Assembly (NCBI GenBank): GCA_040880545.1
Contig: JBBDIE010000127.1
Location: 1 to 20,339 of the forward strand
Length of the DNA stretch: 20,339 nucleotides
Direction of reading: 5' to 3'
DNA from: M55B112 sp040880545
Lineage (GTDB): Bacteria > Bacteroidota > Bacteroidia > Bacteroidales > GCA-2748055
The position numbers and the translations under genes were made by a program. The notes beneath the pieces are model-generated. The model was not told where the DNA came from. It saw only the letters and a program-made list of their open reading frames with translations, and made no database searches. Of this stretch, positions 8,113 to 17,221 are shown one piece after another. Each line of letters opens with the position of its first letter. Positions within the stretch are counted from its first letter, which is position 1.

Positions 8113-10689
8113 CTATCCCTTTTTCTGTTCGCCTGTTTCAAGGATGCTGTTAAAGGAACGCTTATACTCCTCATCATATAGGTTTTTGTACTCTTTTACA
8201 AACCTGGCATAGGACTTTTTGGCGAGACTGTGTTTACCTAATTTAAAAAGGGTCCGGCATTGAAGGATCATTGCCTCTTCGCTGGCAATATCAAACATGA
8301 ACATACAATTGGTAAGGTGAAGAATAAAATCTTCCTCACTATCTGATGTTTCAATAAAATCAGCCAGCGAATCAATAATCTTATTGGAAACTTCCGATTT
8401 ATAAACATCCAGCCAATCTGCCTCCGTATTCACAAGGAACTGGCCCCTGTCAATTATTTCAAGTAGATTGCAAATATCATCCCTGGTTAATTCCGAACCT
8501 TTCCCGACGATATCCAGGTAATTGGCATAATCAATATCCATTGTTTTCGGGTCGTACTCAAATTTCCAGTAGCCGGTATCTTTCGATATGGAGGCATTTC
8601 CTACCTTTTCCAGCAGGGATTTAATTTTGACAATGTTCACTGCACGGTTATTCCTGGCACTTTCTACACTTTTATCAAACCAGAATGTTTCTGAAATTAT
8701 CTGGGAGGATACCCCTTTTTTATGCCTGATTGAATTCAGCATAATAAATAAAAGCAGGCTCTTTAACAATTGTGTAAAGGAACCGGTTATGTCATTCCCA
8801 TCCTTGTCAATAACCTGAAACCCCCCAAATAGTATAATAGAACTTTTAACAGGCTCATTGTGCTTTATCTCATATTTTGATACATCAGCGATTATTCCTT
8901 TTCCCTTTATTAAACCAGCGGTCTGCTTTCCTTTTCTTCTGCTTACAAAATACATGATAATAATTCCGGCAAAAAGTAATATAATGATAACAATTAACAG
9001 GTAATAGTTCATTTTGCCCGGCATTTTCTTGATACTGTTTAAAGCCAGGTTTCTACTTGGTTTCTGCGGAGGAAAGGAGATAGAATATATATCGACGGAT
9101 GATTTCTCACCATTTAAATAGCTGGAGATGGCAATCAGCTTATTTGAACCTTTACTGAAGTACAACTCAACATCCGATTCAATATCAATAAACTTGAAAT
9201 CAACAGGAGACCCAAGTCTTTCTATGCTGGGAGAATCGAGATTAATATGAATGAGTTGCAATTTATTTTCAAAATGGTACTTTGAAAATGCAAGTGCATA
9301 CAACTGATTGTCATGGATAACAGCTGAATTAGCAAAACAGAACTCATAATCTGAATCAGAAATTTCATATATCCTTGAGAATCTACTCTCCTCAAAAGAG
9401 TATTCGAGCAATTCATGAAAATAGGCTGGACTTAATGTCTGTTGACCACTTTTGCTTCCATACCCTCCCAAAATATATAGTTTATCATTATTTTGTGCGT
9501 ATCCAACGGCAGCAAGATACCTTGGAAAAAACTCCCCCTGGTAGGTAACTGTATCAAATCCGGAGGCTCCCGGTGCTAATCTTAATACCAGGTTTTTATA
9601 ATTAAACTGTCCATATCCTCCGAATGTATAAATATTGCCATCAGGATGCACGAAATTGTTGTGGTGCCAGTAATAGGTAAGTCTGGTAGTATCTTTTGGA
9701 AATAGCGACCAGGACCGGGAATTCTGATCATATACTGATTTGTAATTATAATCAATTGAATAGGATATCAGCTGGTTTTTTGTTGAATCATAAACAAGGG
9801 TATTCGTACTGACTATTTTGTAAGGTGAAGTAAATTCCTCCTTTCTTATGGAATTATCAAGCAAATTTAATGTGAACAGTGATTCAGAAGTTGCAATATA
9901 CAACAGATCTTCTTCCTGATTAAAAGCCGTCTGTGCCAAACCTGATAATTCCAGGTTCGCTATTTTTTTCCAGTTTGTGTGCAAAGAAAGTAACCAGTTC
10001 GGGTTTTTTACCAAGCCGTCCTTTTGATGATTCACTTCATATACCACCTCACTTTCAGTCTGCTTCAAGGGCCATATATATTGCTTATTATCTGTTTTTA
10101 GTTCAATATTCCTGATATTCATCTGGGTCACATCAGTTGTTGTGAAATTATCGTGCTGATGAGCACCAAAAAAAAGCTGAACACCCTCCTTTGCACTATA
10201 ACCCTGGATCTGATCTGTAAGTATTGTATCTCCAAGATTACATGATATAGTTCCCGCTTTCAGATTTATATTGAATTGAATTTTTGTCCATTCAGATGTC
10301 AGCTTCTCGATGGGCAGATTAAATGAAATACTGCTGGGGCTGTCATTAAATACCAACTGGAAATTTTTTGGAGTATCAGGTAGAAATCCATGTATAAAAT
10401 CAATACTTTTTGTTCCTATTAAAATTCTGTATATATATCCATAATAAGAAATTGAATTAGGCTGAAATCTGAAATCAAAGTTAAGCTCCAATTCATTCTT
10501 AAAATTCAGGGGCTTGTTGGGCGTCAGGTAAAGTTCTGTTCTCTCATTGAGTGGTACTTCATGTCCCGAAAACTGAAGTCCGTAATATTGACCTTTCAGC
10601 GCAGGTACTGACAAGGCCAAACATAGAATAACAGCTATTATCTGTCCCCTTTGTGTTATCGAATTACGAATGTCAACCTCCCCGATCAT
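8113..10689 (-). CDS. Membrane-spanning SARP-type regulator with LamG-like and kelch ectodomain
   Basis: The 858-residue protein appears to be a one-protein sensor and regulator. A signal sequence (about 15-33) leads to a LamG/concanavalin-like beta-sandwich (about 35-200), then a kelch-type propeller (about 235-540) with GNIYTFGGYG (351-360) and NDKLYILGGYGS (401-412). A single transmembrane helix lies at about 562-581, followed by basic SRRKGK. The cytoplasmic part has a winged-helix domain of SARP/OmpR type (about 615-712: ILFGGFQVIDKDGNDI, then SARNNRAVNIVKIKSLLEKV and ending GYWKF) and a helical BTAD-like domain (about 713-850). No histidine kinase or receiver domain is visible, so ligand sensing would pass straight through the membrane to DNA. 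It is divergent from the CotH gene and upstream of GH92, which makes either a possible target. Domain order is read from sequence; the signalling role is inference. Confidence 0.8.
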   Translation of the reverse strand: MIGEVDIRNSITQRGQIIAVILCLALSVPALKGQYYGLQFSGHEVPLNERTELYLTPNKPLNFKNELELNFDFRFQPNSISYYGYIYRILIGTKSIDFIHGFLPDTPKNFQLVFNDSPSSISFNLPIEKLTSEWTKIQFNINLKAGTISCNLGDTILTDQIQGYSAKEGVQLFFGAHQHDNFTTTDVTQMNIRNIELKTDNKQYIWPLKQTESEVVYEVNHQKDGLVKNPNWLLSLHTNWKKIANLELSGLAQTAFNQEEDLLYIATSESLFTLNLLDNSIRKEEFTSPYKIVSTNTLVYDSTKNQLISYSIDYNYKSVYDQNSRSWSLFPKDTTRLTYYWHHNNFVHPDGNIYTFGGYGQFNYKNLVLRLAPGASGFDTVTYQGEFFPRYLAAVGYAQNNDKLYILGGYGSKSGQQTLSPAYFHELLEYSFEESRFSRIYEISDSDYEFCFANSAVIHDNQLYALAFSKYHFENKLQLIHINLDSPSIERLGSPVDFKFIDIESDVELYFSKGSNKLIAISSYLNGEKSSVDIYSISFPPQKPSRNLALNSIKKMPGKMNYYLLIVIIILLFAGIIIMYFVSRRKGKQTAGLIKGKGIIADVSKYEIKHNEPVKSSIILFGGFQVIDKDGNDITGSFTQLLKSLLLFIMLNSIRHKKGVSSQIISETFWFDKSVESARNNRAVNIVKIKSLLEKVGNASISKDTGYWKFEYDPKTMDIDYANYLDIVGKGSELTRDDICNLLEIIDRGQFLVNTEADWLDVYKSEVSNKIIDSLADFIETSDSEEDFILHLTNCMFMFDIASEEAMILQCRTLFKLGKHSLAKKSYARFVKEYKNLYDEEYKRSFNSILETGEQKKG

Positions 10690-10951
10690 TTAAGAAAATC
10701 TTTTCAAAAATAGATTAGACTCAATAAAGCACAATTATCGTATTAAAGAAAACAAAAGTACATAATAAATGCTGATTTTTTTAAAAAAGAACGCATTCAT
10801 AGTGAATCGAAATCATCCTTTTAACATTTGAAAGAATATAAATTAATCCCTGAGTTAATTGTTTTTTAATGTACTGTTAAATAACCTCTAGTATATTTAA
10901 GCCACCTTATATAAGATTGCTTTCATTTGCTTTATTTCAACCCTATCCTAC
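10690..10951. promoter_or_regulatory. Divergent promoter region between regulator and CotH-like gene
   Basis: This 262-base AT-rich spacer separates two genes transcribed away from each other, so it must hold both promoters. On the minus strand TACTTTTG (10753-10760) matches the TAnnTTTG -7 box exactly, 64 bases before the regulator ATG; no TTG is seen at -33. On the plus strand TTCATTTG (10922-10929) matches 7 of 8 positions, 23 bases before the CotH-like start. Confidence 0.4.
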
Positions 10952-13366
10952 ATGCACAAATATTTGATTTTTTTCCTTCTTTTCCAGACAACAATTGGAT
11001 TTTCTCAGGAACCTGGCTATTACAAATGTATAATTTCCACGGGCGATTATTGCAAATTTATCATTCCTGACCAGGAAACAGTTGCTAACTGGATGGATAT
11101 CGACTTTAATGACAGCACCTGGACAGATGGAATAAATGGTATAGGATATGGTGATGGTGATGATTCGACCGAAATCGCTAAGGGGACAATGTCCGTTTAT
11201 ATCAGATTCAAATTCAATTTGCCGGACATTTCGCTTATCAGGCAGATGATCCTTGATATGGATTATGACGATGGATTCGCCGCATACCTGAATGGTACAG
11301 AGATCGCAAGTGCAAACCTGAACAAACCCTATTCCTGGGACATGCTGCTGGACCGTGACCACGAAGCCTCACTTTACAGGGGATTGTTGCCCGAAAGATG
11401 GATCCTTGGCAGTTCTGTAATATCGTTGCTACGCACTGATGAAGAGAATGTGCTGGCCATTGAAGTACATAATGTGGGACCTGGTTCAAGCGACCTATCT
11501 TCTAATCTGTTTTTGCATATTAATTTTACCGAACAGCAGAACGGCTACAGGGAGCCGGTTGAATGGTTCATAGCTCCCTTAACTCTGTATAGTCATCTGC
11601 CCATTGTCAAAATTTATACAAATGGTGCTGAAATACCCGATGAACCTAAAATTCCCGCTGAGATGGAGATTATTTTTACTGAAGGAGATACTTCCAGTCA
11701 GTATGATGTTCCAAATATCTATTCCGGTAACATTGCCATAGAACGAAGGGGTGAATCATCTTCCGGATTTCCGAAAAAACAGTACTCATTTGAAACGCAG
11801 ACAGATTCTGGTGCCAAATACAATGTGTCATTGCTGGGGTTACCCCCTGAAAACGACTGGGTGTTGTATGCACCGTATTCAGACAAGAGCATGTTAAAAA
11901 ACGTGCTGACCTATACCCTTTCGCGCCAGATGGGAAATTATGCACCCAGGACCAGGTTTGTGGAGGTCTTGTTGAATGGTGAATATCAGGGAGTATATAT
12001 TCTGATTGAAAGGATCAAGCAGGACAGAAACAGGGTGGATATTGCAAAATTGCATCCGACAGATAATAAAGGAGATGAACTTACGGGGGGATACCTGCTA
12101 AGAAATGACAAGACCACCAATATGGAGGTATATGAATACTGGAACTCTCCTGTAACTCCTCCTTATGGTTTGCGGAGCCTTTACCAGTTCTACGATCCGA
12201 AATACAGAAATTTGACTTATGAGCAACGACGATATATCGTGGATTTTACAACACGTTTTGAGGAGACTTTGACGGATGTCAGTTTCAAGGATTCCATTCA
12301 GGGTTACAGGAAATATACCGATGTACTTTCATTTATCGATATGATGTACATCAATGAAATGAGTATGAATGTGGACTGTTACCATTTCAGCACCTATTTT
12401 TTTAAGGATAAAGACTCCGACGGGGGTAAATTTCATTCCGGTCCGGTATGGGACTATAATCTTTCGTGGGGGAATGTAAATTATGGAAATGTAGAGGCAG
12501 ACGATGGATTCATTTATACCCGGGGAGGACGCATGTATTTCTGGAAACGGATGATGCAGGATCCCTGGTATGCCAACCTGGCCTGGAGCAGATGGGATGA
12601 ACTCTGCGAATCGGTACTTAGCTGGGAAAATATTGAACATATCATTGACAGTTGTGTCGCCGAGCTGGGGCCCGCCATAGACAGAAACTATGAAAAATGG
12701 CCAACATTGGGAACTTATATATGGCCAAATGTAGTCTGGCCCGACGCCTATGAAGATGAGATCCAACTGCTAAAGACTTTTATCGTTGACCGGCTTCCCT
12801 TTCTTGACAGTGAATGGAGCGGGAAAGGTATTCCTGTTGTTGACTATCCTCCTCATTTAATCTGCAAGGAGGACCAATACCATCAACCGGTTGGTATAAA
12901 CTCCTATATTGCCTTTAAAGGTGAACTTGATCCTGAATTTGTGTGGGATGACTTTAATATCTCTTCCCTCAATAACAACATTAATAACAAATCAACGCTC
13001 AACGGAGTTACCATTCCTGATGGAACTTCAATTACCTGGACAGCAATCGACTCAAAAGGACAACAAGCCAGCTGTACATTTAATGTGTACCTCAGCACGA
13101 ATAATACGTATAATCAAGCCGTTACCTCGTATAATTTTAAATTGTATCCAAATCCGGCCAATGACCATTTTACCATTGAGAGTAATTTTCCTGTTAAAGA
13201 GATCGTGATACAAACTATGGATGGAAGAACCGTATACCATTCAACACCAGAAAGTGAAATGAACATCAGGATCAACTCCGGCAGATTTGCCAGTGGTGCA
13301 TACCTTGTAACGGTTGTATCGGTTAACGGATACAGTAAAAGTACGCTTCAGATAATCAATAAATAA
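10952..13366 (+). CDS. CotH-kinase family protein with T9SS C-terminal sorting domain
   Basis: The protein has 804 residues. After a signal peptide (1-18) comes a jelly-roll-like domain (about 22-195) with DFNDSTW, GIGYGDGDD and DYDDGFAAYLNGTEIA, a type often found in Bacteroidota surface proteins. The CotH domain follows (about 215-560): ERRGESSSGFPKKQYSFE, then LLGLPPENDWVLYAPYSDKS, LNGEYQGVYILIERIK and the acidic motif HSGPVWDYNLSWGN (496-508), which corresponds to the metal-binding WDxD-like motif of the family. A short HYR-like module (about 640-715, ending ITWTAIDSKGQQASCTFNV) leads to a type A T9SS sorting domain from 729 (LYPNPANDHFTIE). CotH of Bacillus is an atypical protein kinase; here the protein should be exported to the cell surface. 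Activity is not proven by sequence. It is divergent from the kelch/SARP regulator. Confidence 0.9.
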   Translation: MHKYLIFFLLFQTTIGFSQEPGYYKCIISTGDYCKFIIPDQETVANWMDIDFNDSTWTDGINGIGYGDGDDSTEIAKGTMSVYIRFKFNLPDISLIRQMILDMDYDDGFAAYLNGTEIASANLNKPYSWDMLLDRDHEASLYRGLLPERWILGSSVISLLRTDEENVLAIEVHNVGPGSSDLSSNLFLHINFTEQQNGYREPVEWFIAPLTLYSHLPIVKIYTNGAEIPDEPKIPAEMEIIFTEGDTSSQYDVPNIYSGNIAIERRGESSSGFPKKQYSFETQTDSGAKYNVSLLGLPPENDWVLYAPYSDKSMLKNVLTYTLSRQMGNYAPRTRFVEVLLNGEYQGVYILIERIKQDRNRVDIAKLHPTDNKGDELTGGYLLRNDKTTNMEVYEYWNSPVTPPYGLRSLYQFYDPKYRNLTYEQRRYIVDFTTRFEETLTDVSFKDSIQGYRKYTDVLSFIDMMYINEMSMNVDCYHFSTYFFKDKDSDGGKFHSGPVWDYNLSWGNVNYGNVEADDGFIYTRGGRMYFWKRMMQDPWYANLAWSRWDELCESVLSWENIEHIIDSCVAELGPAIDRNYEKWPTLGTYIWPNVVWPDAYEDEIQLLKTFIVDRLPFLDSEWSGKGIPVVDYPPHLICKEDQYHQPVGINSYIAFKGELDPEFVWDDFNISSLNNNINNKSTLNGVTIPDGTSITWTAIDSKGQQASCTFNVYLSTNNTYNQAVTSYNFKLYPNPANDHFTIESNFPVKEIVIQTMDGRTVYHSTPESEMNIRINSGRFASGAYLVTVVSVNGYSKSTLQIINK

Positions 13367-13466
13367 TGTCTGTCCACAACTAAGGGTGCAAAAACAGTAA
13401 TTATTGGCAATGGAAAATCGCATTGGGGTATTTCTTTCCAATTAAGCCCGAAAAACATACTTTTCG

Positions 13467-13494
13467 ATTCCGAAATAGTTGAATTCCGAGATAG
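13467..13494. repeat. Short direct repeat ATTCCGAAATAG / ATTCCGAGATAG
   Basis: Two 12-base units at 13467-13478 and 13483-13494 differ at one position and start 16 bases apart. They lie just before the palindrome cluster at 13506-13558, whose half-sites are spaced similarly. Confidence 0.45.
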
Positions 13495-13505
13495 ATTCCT
13501 GCATA

Positions 13506-13558
13506 ATTATCGAGTAATTAATCGATAATACATAATTATCGATTATATAATCGATAAC
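13506..13558. repeat. Cluster of overlapping ATTATCGA palindromes
   Basis: The half-site ATTATCGA occurs at 13506-13513 and 13535-13542, and its complement at 13522-13529 (exact) and 13551-13558 (one mismatch). Together they make an 11-bp perfect inverted repeat, TAATCGATAAT-ACATA-ATTATCGATTA (13519-13545), and a perfect 22-bp palindrome at 13536-13557. The two structures share the arm 13535-13545, so only one hairpin can form at a time. The cluster lies downstream of both the CotH-like gene and the small minus-strand lipoprotein. It could be an operator array, a recombination site or a bidirectional terminator; there is no GC-rich stem or clear T-tract. Confidence 0.65.
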
Positions 13559-13615
13559 TAAAGAATATCGAATAAATACTCTATATTTTAAGAATTAATA
13601 TGTAATTAGAATCAG

Positions 13616-13777
13616 TCAATAAAAGTAGCGTGGCTGGATCATAATGTTCGAGATCAAGGCTTCAACGAGCCATTCGCCATCAATACCATCCCTGGCAACA
13701 TGATATTCTGTAGTGGGTTGCTGACAGGATGAAAGGATGAGAAAGAACAACAGGTTGAAGGGAATATTTACTTTCAT
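13616..13777 (-). pseudogene. Truncated lipoprotein, possible beta-helix gene remnant
   Basis: The 53-residue reading frame starts like a complete exported lipoprotein: MKVNIPFNLLFFLILSSC has a hydrophobic core and a good lipobox ending at Cys18. It continues with EYHVARDGIDGE, which resembles the xYVAxxGxDxNxG opening of right-handed beta-helix proteins. After that the protein ends within 20 residues (IMIQPRYFY) instead of continuing for hundreds. The simplest reading is a gene that lost most of its body by deletion, possibly joined in frame to its own or another tail. A real small lipoprotein is possible. A longer start at 13852 adds 25 residues before the signal sequence and is less likely. 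Confidence 0.45.
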
Positions 13778-13903
13778 GTCGGGTATAATTTTAATATAGG
13801 GAGTACATTTTAATATCCATGCAATAATGAGATATTGATAGTTGCCTAACAAGTCATGTGCCGATTAATTGTCGGTTAATTCTTTGTTAAGTATCCATTA
13901 ACC

Positions 13904-16900
13904 ATGGGAAGGTATTTTGTAAAGAAAAGCGATCGAACCATGAATAACCCGTACCCCACTCAGTCCCTCATACTCTGCATGCTCTTTATTCTCCTGTCAG
14001 AAACAGTTTTGGGCCAGCCGGATCCCGCACTGGTTTACCCCGACGAAAATGATCATCTCGTGTATGTGAAACATGCCAACACGCAGGAGACAAATGCCAA
14101 TAACATAATCATTGATTATTCGAATTGTGGTTTCATGGGTGGTGGTATTGCCATTCCTGATATCCCTGTCAGAATAACACTGTATCCCCAATTTGGAGAT
14201 GACCAGGAGCGTATCCAGGCAGCCATCGATTCTGTATCCGGACTCGTGCCCGATATAAATGGGTACAGGGGCGCCGTATTACTAAAAGCGGGTACCTATG
14301 ACCTCGGCAGAGCTCTGCTTTCCGGCAATGATGCCTTGCAAATCAGAACCAGTGGTGTGATCCTTCGCGGGGAAGGCCAGGGAACAGATGGCACGATCCT
14401 CAAAACATCGTTCGAAACAAAGCACCAGATCATCGCCACCAGGCCGGAAAGACCCTCCATAGCCACAACCAATAAGACAAAGATCACTGATCCCTACGTA
14501 GGTTCAGGCAGGTTTGGATTTCACGTGGAAGACATCACAGGCTTCGCAGTGGGTGATACAATCTTTGTCCGGTTTACTCCGAACCAAACCTGGCTTGATG
14601 AAATCTATGCCAATCATTACCTGAACAGTGGAGACCTGAACTGGACAACGAGTACATATACCATCAACTATGAGCGGATTATCACGCACATAGAAGGAGA
14701 CAGCATAACGATCCATTCCCCGGTTATTTTGCCTATGCAAATGAAATTCGGTGGTGGAGAGATAGTGAAATTGTCTTTTTCAAGAAAAAGGCTGCACAAT
14801 GTTGGGGTGGAACACATGCGTCTGATTGGTACGGGAAACACTGCAACCTGTCCGGCCGATGACCCGAACAGACTGCAGACTGCAGTGCATTATGAATATA
14901 CGGAGAATAGCTGGATAAGGGGCATCACCGTATTACACACCTCCAATTCACTGTTCAAGTTATGGGATTCGCATTATATTACTGCTGAAGATTGTGCTTC
15001 CATTGAACCTCTCGGACCCAAAAGAGCAGGATACAGGTATACCTTTTATATAGATGCGGCATCCAGCCATAATCTTTGTCAGCGCACCTACACCGATAAT
15101 GGCAGACACGATTATGTACTTGGACCCAGAATTCCTGGTCCCAATGTATTCCTTGACGGAGTTTCTGAACGCGGAGGAACGCAGGGACCACATCAACGCT
15201 GGGCAACAGGTACCCTGTTCGATAACCTGAAAATGCAAAGCCTGATCGCCCTGGAGCACAGAGGCACCTCGGGATCAGGACATAGCTGGGCAGGAATTCA
15301 AAGTATTATCTGGAATACCGAATCTCCCTCAATCATATGCGATGCCCCGAAAGGGCACATGAACTACGCCATTGGGAATACCGGTACCGAAATGCTGAGT
15401 CAGTATATAAACAACACACAACCGGGAGTTTACCGGGGGCACTATGACCAACATGGTACGCATGTTACACCCCGCAGCCTGTACCTGAAACAACTTGAAT
15501 GCCGGTTAGGAACAGCAGCAGTTGAAAGCATTACCATACCTGAACAACAACAGGGAACAATATACCCTCTTCTCAACGAATGGAAAGGGAGCGGCAAAAT
15601 TACAAGCAATGGTATTGAGTATTTGTCATCGCCGGAAAACCTCTCATTGGCAGCACTCGAAACTGGAGAAACTTCGCAGTTCATTGAACTGAAATGGACA
15701 GACAATGTGCCCAATGAAACCCAGTTCATCCTGGAAAGGTCCTCTGATGGCGGAACATCATATGTACTATTAGCAACAATTCCTTCAAATACCAAAAGTT
15801 ATAAAGACGAAAATATCGCTCAGGCCACTTATCATTACCGTCTGAAGGCTGTTAGCGAAACACTTGAATCCAATTATATATACCTTTTTGTCGATATGTT
15901 CGACGAAGCATTCTATGCCAATATCACCTTCAATGTGAATATGAGGGACGAAACCAATCTTTATCAAGAAGGGAGTGTCTGGCTGGTTACCCATCCTGCA
16001 GGCAACAGGTATGAGATGAATGATGAAGATAAAGATTCCGTTTACTCTATAAACCTAAAACTTATGGTAGGGAGAAACATGGAATACAGTTTTTCTTACC
16101 AGAACGGACCCAATCCATCCGATGATATTGTAACAGAACAAAACATGGGAGATTGTGCCAATATTGCAGGATACAGACACCTTATTGTACCCTCTGTTGA
16201 TTTAATTCTGGATCCATTTCTGTTTGGCACTTGCAGTGTAGCAAAGCCTCCCGGAATAGATGTAACCGATCTTGACGGAACCATCATCTTTGGGTCCAAT
16301 GATGATGAGCCCTGGATAGATGGCGAGAACGGTGCCGGTTCTCCACCCAATGAAGGGATAGAAATGCTTATAGACAACGACATCAATACAAAATACCTTG
16401 TGAGGGCTGTTTCATCCTGGCTGGAGGTTAAAACAAATAAGTATACCAAACTTACAGGATATACGATCACCTCAGCAAACGATAGTCCTTCAAGAGACCC
16501 CCGGGATTGGCGGCTAAGGAGTTGGGATAATGAAACGGAAAGATGGGTTACGCTACATACAGTGACTGATCATCCGGTATGGGATAGCAGGTTCAAGATA
16601 AAAGTCTGGACCTTTGAAAATGACAATTGGTACCACAGATATCGATTGTATATTACAGGTATCAACGGAGATGACCAGGGCCTCATGCAGATGGCCGAAC
16701 TGGAACTATTCGGTGAAGTGGGAGACTATACCGCTGTTGACATATCCGGGAACCAGGGGATTAAAGTATATCCGAATCCTGCCCGCGACTACATAAACAT
16801 AGAATGGACCGGGAATAACACAGCTCCTGAATTAGCATTGTTCGATATCACAGGTAGGAAAGTAAAAGATGTCATCATTCATTCAACAGGAAGTTCCATG

Positions 16901-16996
16901 ACCAGTTTAAATATTACAACTTACCGGCCCGGACTCTACATTTTGCAGATTAAAACAAGCGCTGGAGTCACTTCGATGAAGATCATGATTGAATAA
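13904..16996 (+). CDS. Multidomain right-handed beta-helix protein with FN3, binding domains and T9SS tail
   Basis: The protein has 1030 residues from this start; an in-frame ATG at 13940 (Met13) would give a more usual signal peptide. Cleavage is likely after about residue 37 (VLG-Q). A pectate-lyase-like beta-helix fills about 60-560: DDQERIQAAID, GAVLLKAGTYDL and GVILRGEGQGTDGTIL are typical. Its polar clusters DNGRHDYVLG (398-407), GPHQRWATGT (428-437) and EHRGTSGSGHSW (451-462) are candidate active-site residues. Then come a fibronectin type III domain (about 577-660), a SusE/CBM-like beta-sandwich (about 672-777, ending FGTC), a discoidin-like domain (about 790-938) and a T9SS type A sorting domain from about 953 (VYPNPARDYINIEW). 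It should be a surface or released protein acting on a polysaccharide or glycoprotein. Lyase or hydrolase activity is possible, but no catalytic family is assigned. Confidence 0.85.
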   Translation: MGRYFVKKSDRTMNNPYPTQSLILCMLFILLSETVLGQPDPALVYPDENDHLVYVKHANTQETNANNIIIDYSNCGFMGGGIAIPDIPVRITLYPQFGDDQERIQAAIDSVSGLVPDINGYRGAVLLKAGTYDLGRALLSGNDALQIRTSGVILRGEGQGTDGTILKTSFETKHQIIATRPERPSIATTNKTKITDPYVGSGRFGFHVEDITGFAVGDTIFVRFTPNQTWLDEIYANHYLNSGDLNWTTSTYTINYERIITHIEGDSITIHSPVILPMQMKFGGGEIVKLSFSRKRLHNVGVEHMRLIGTGNTATCPADDPNRLQTAVHYEYTENSWIRGITVLHTSNSLFKLWDSHYITAEDCASIEPLGPKRAGYRYTFYIDAASSHNLCQRTYTDNGRHDYVLGPRIPGPNVFLDGVSERGGTQGPHQRWATGTLFDNLKMQSLIALEHRGTSGSGHSWAGIQSIIWNTESPSIICDAPKGHMNYAIGNTGTEMLSQYINNTQPGVYRGHYDQHGTHVTPRSLYLKQLECRLGTAAVESITIPEQQQGTIYPLLNEWKGSGKITSNGIEYLSSPENLSLAALETGETSQFIELKWTDNVPNETQFILERSSDGGTSYVLLATIPSNTKSYKDENIAQATYHYRLKAVSETLESNYIYLFVDMFDEAFYANITFNVNMRDETNLYQEGSVWLVTHPAGNRYEMNDEDKDSVYSINLKLMVGRNMEYSFSYQNGPNPSDDIVTEQNMGDCANIAGYRHLIVPSVDLILDPFLFGTCSVAKPPGIDVTDLDGTIIFGSNDDEPWIDGENGAGSPPNEGIEMLIDNDINTKYLVRAVSSWLEVKTNKYTKLTGYTITSANDSPSRDPRDWRLRSWDNETERWVTLHTVTDHPVWDSRFKIKVWTFENDNWYHRYRLYITGINGDDQGLMQMAELELFGEVGDYTAVDISGNQGIKVYPNPARDYINIEWTGNNTAPELALFDITGRKVKDVIIHSTGSSMTSLNITTYRPGLYILQIKTSAGVTSMKIMIE

Positions 16997-17221
16997 CGAA
17001 TGTTTTGACATACAATAAAAAAATTCTGGAGCAGCCCTGATTCAGGCCAATTAGTATAGAGGTTCCGATAGACTTTGACACCTTATCATTTTTAAAAGTA
17101 TGCGAATACTGTCAAGAATAAAAAAACTGCCTATTGAAACACCCATTAAGCTTTTATTAATATTATGTTATTCATTGGGGGTTACATTAGTCGCTGGTAC
17201 AATTAATATAACTATACAGAC

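Noticed and set aside
12329..12766. 145-codon antisense frame inside the CotH-like gene
   Set aside because: The region encodes the conserved acidic motif of CotH on the plus strand; the antisense frame has no family signature.
13519..13545. Chromosome-dimer dif site
   Set aside because: The 11-bp arms look similar in form, but the spacer is 5 bases rather than 6, the arms are perfectly symmetric, and the sequence does not match dif arms I know.
13506..13558. CRISPR array
   Set aside because: The repeats are only 8 bases long, alternate in orientation and have no unique spacers of constant length.
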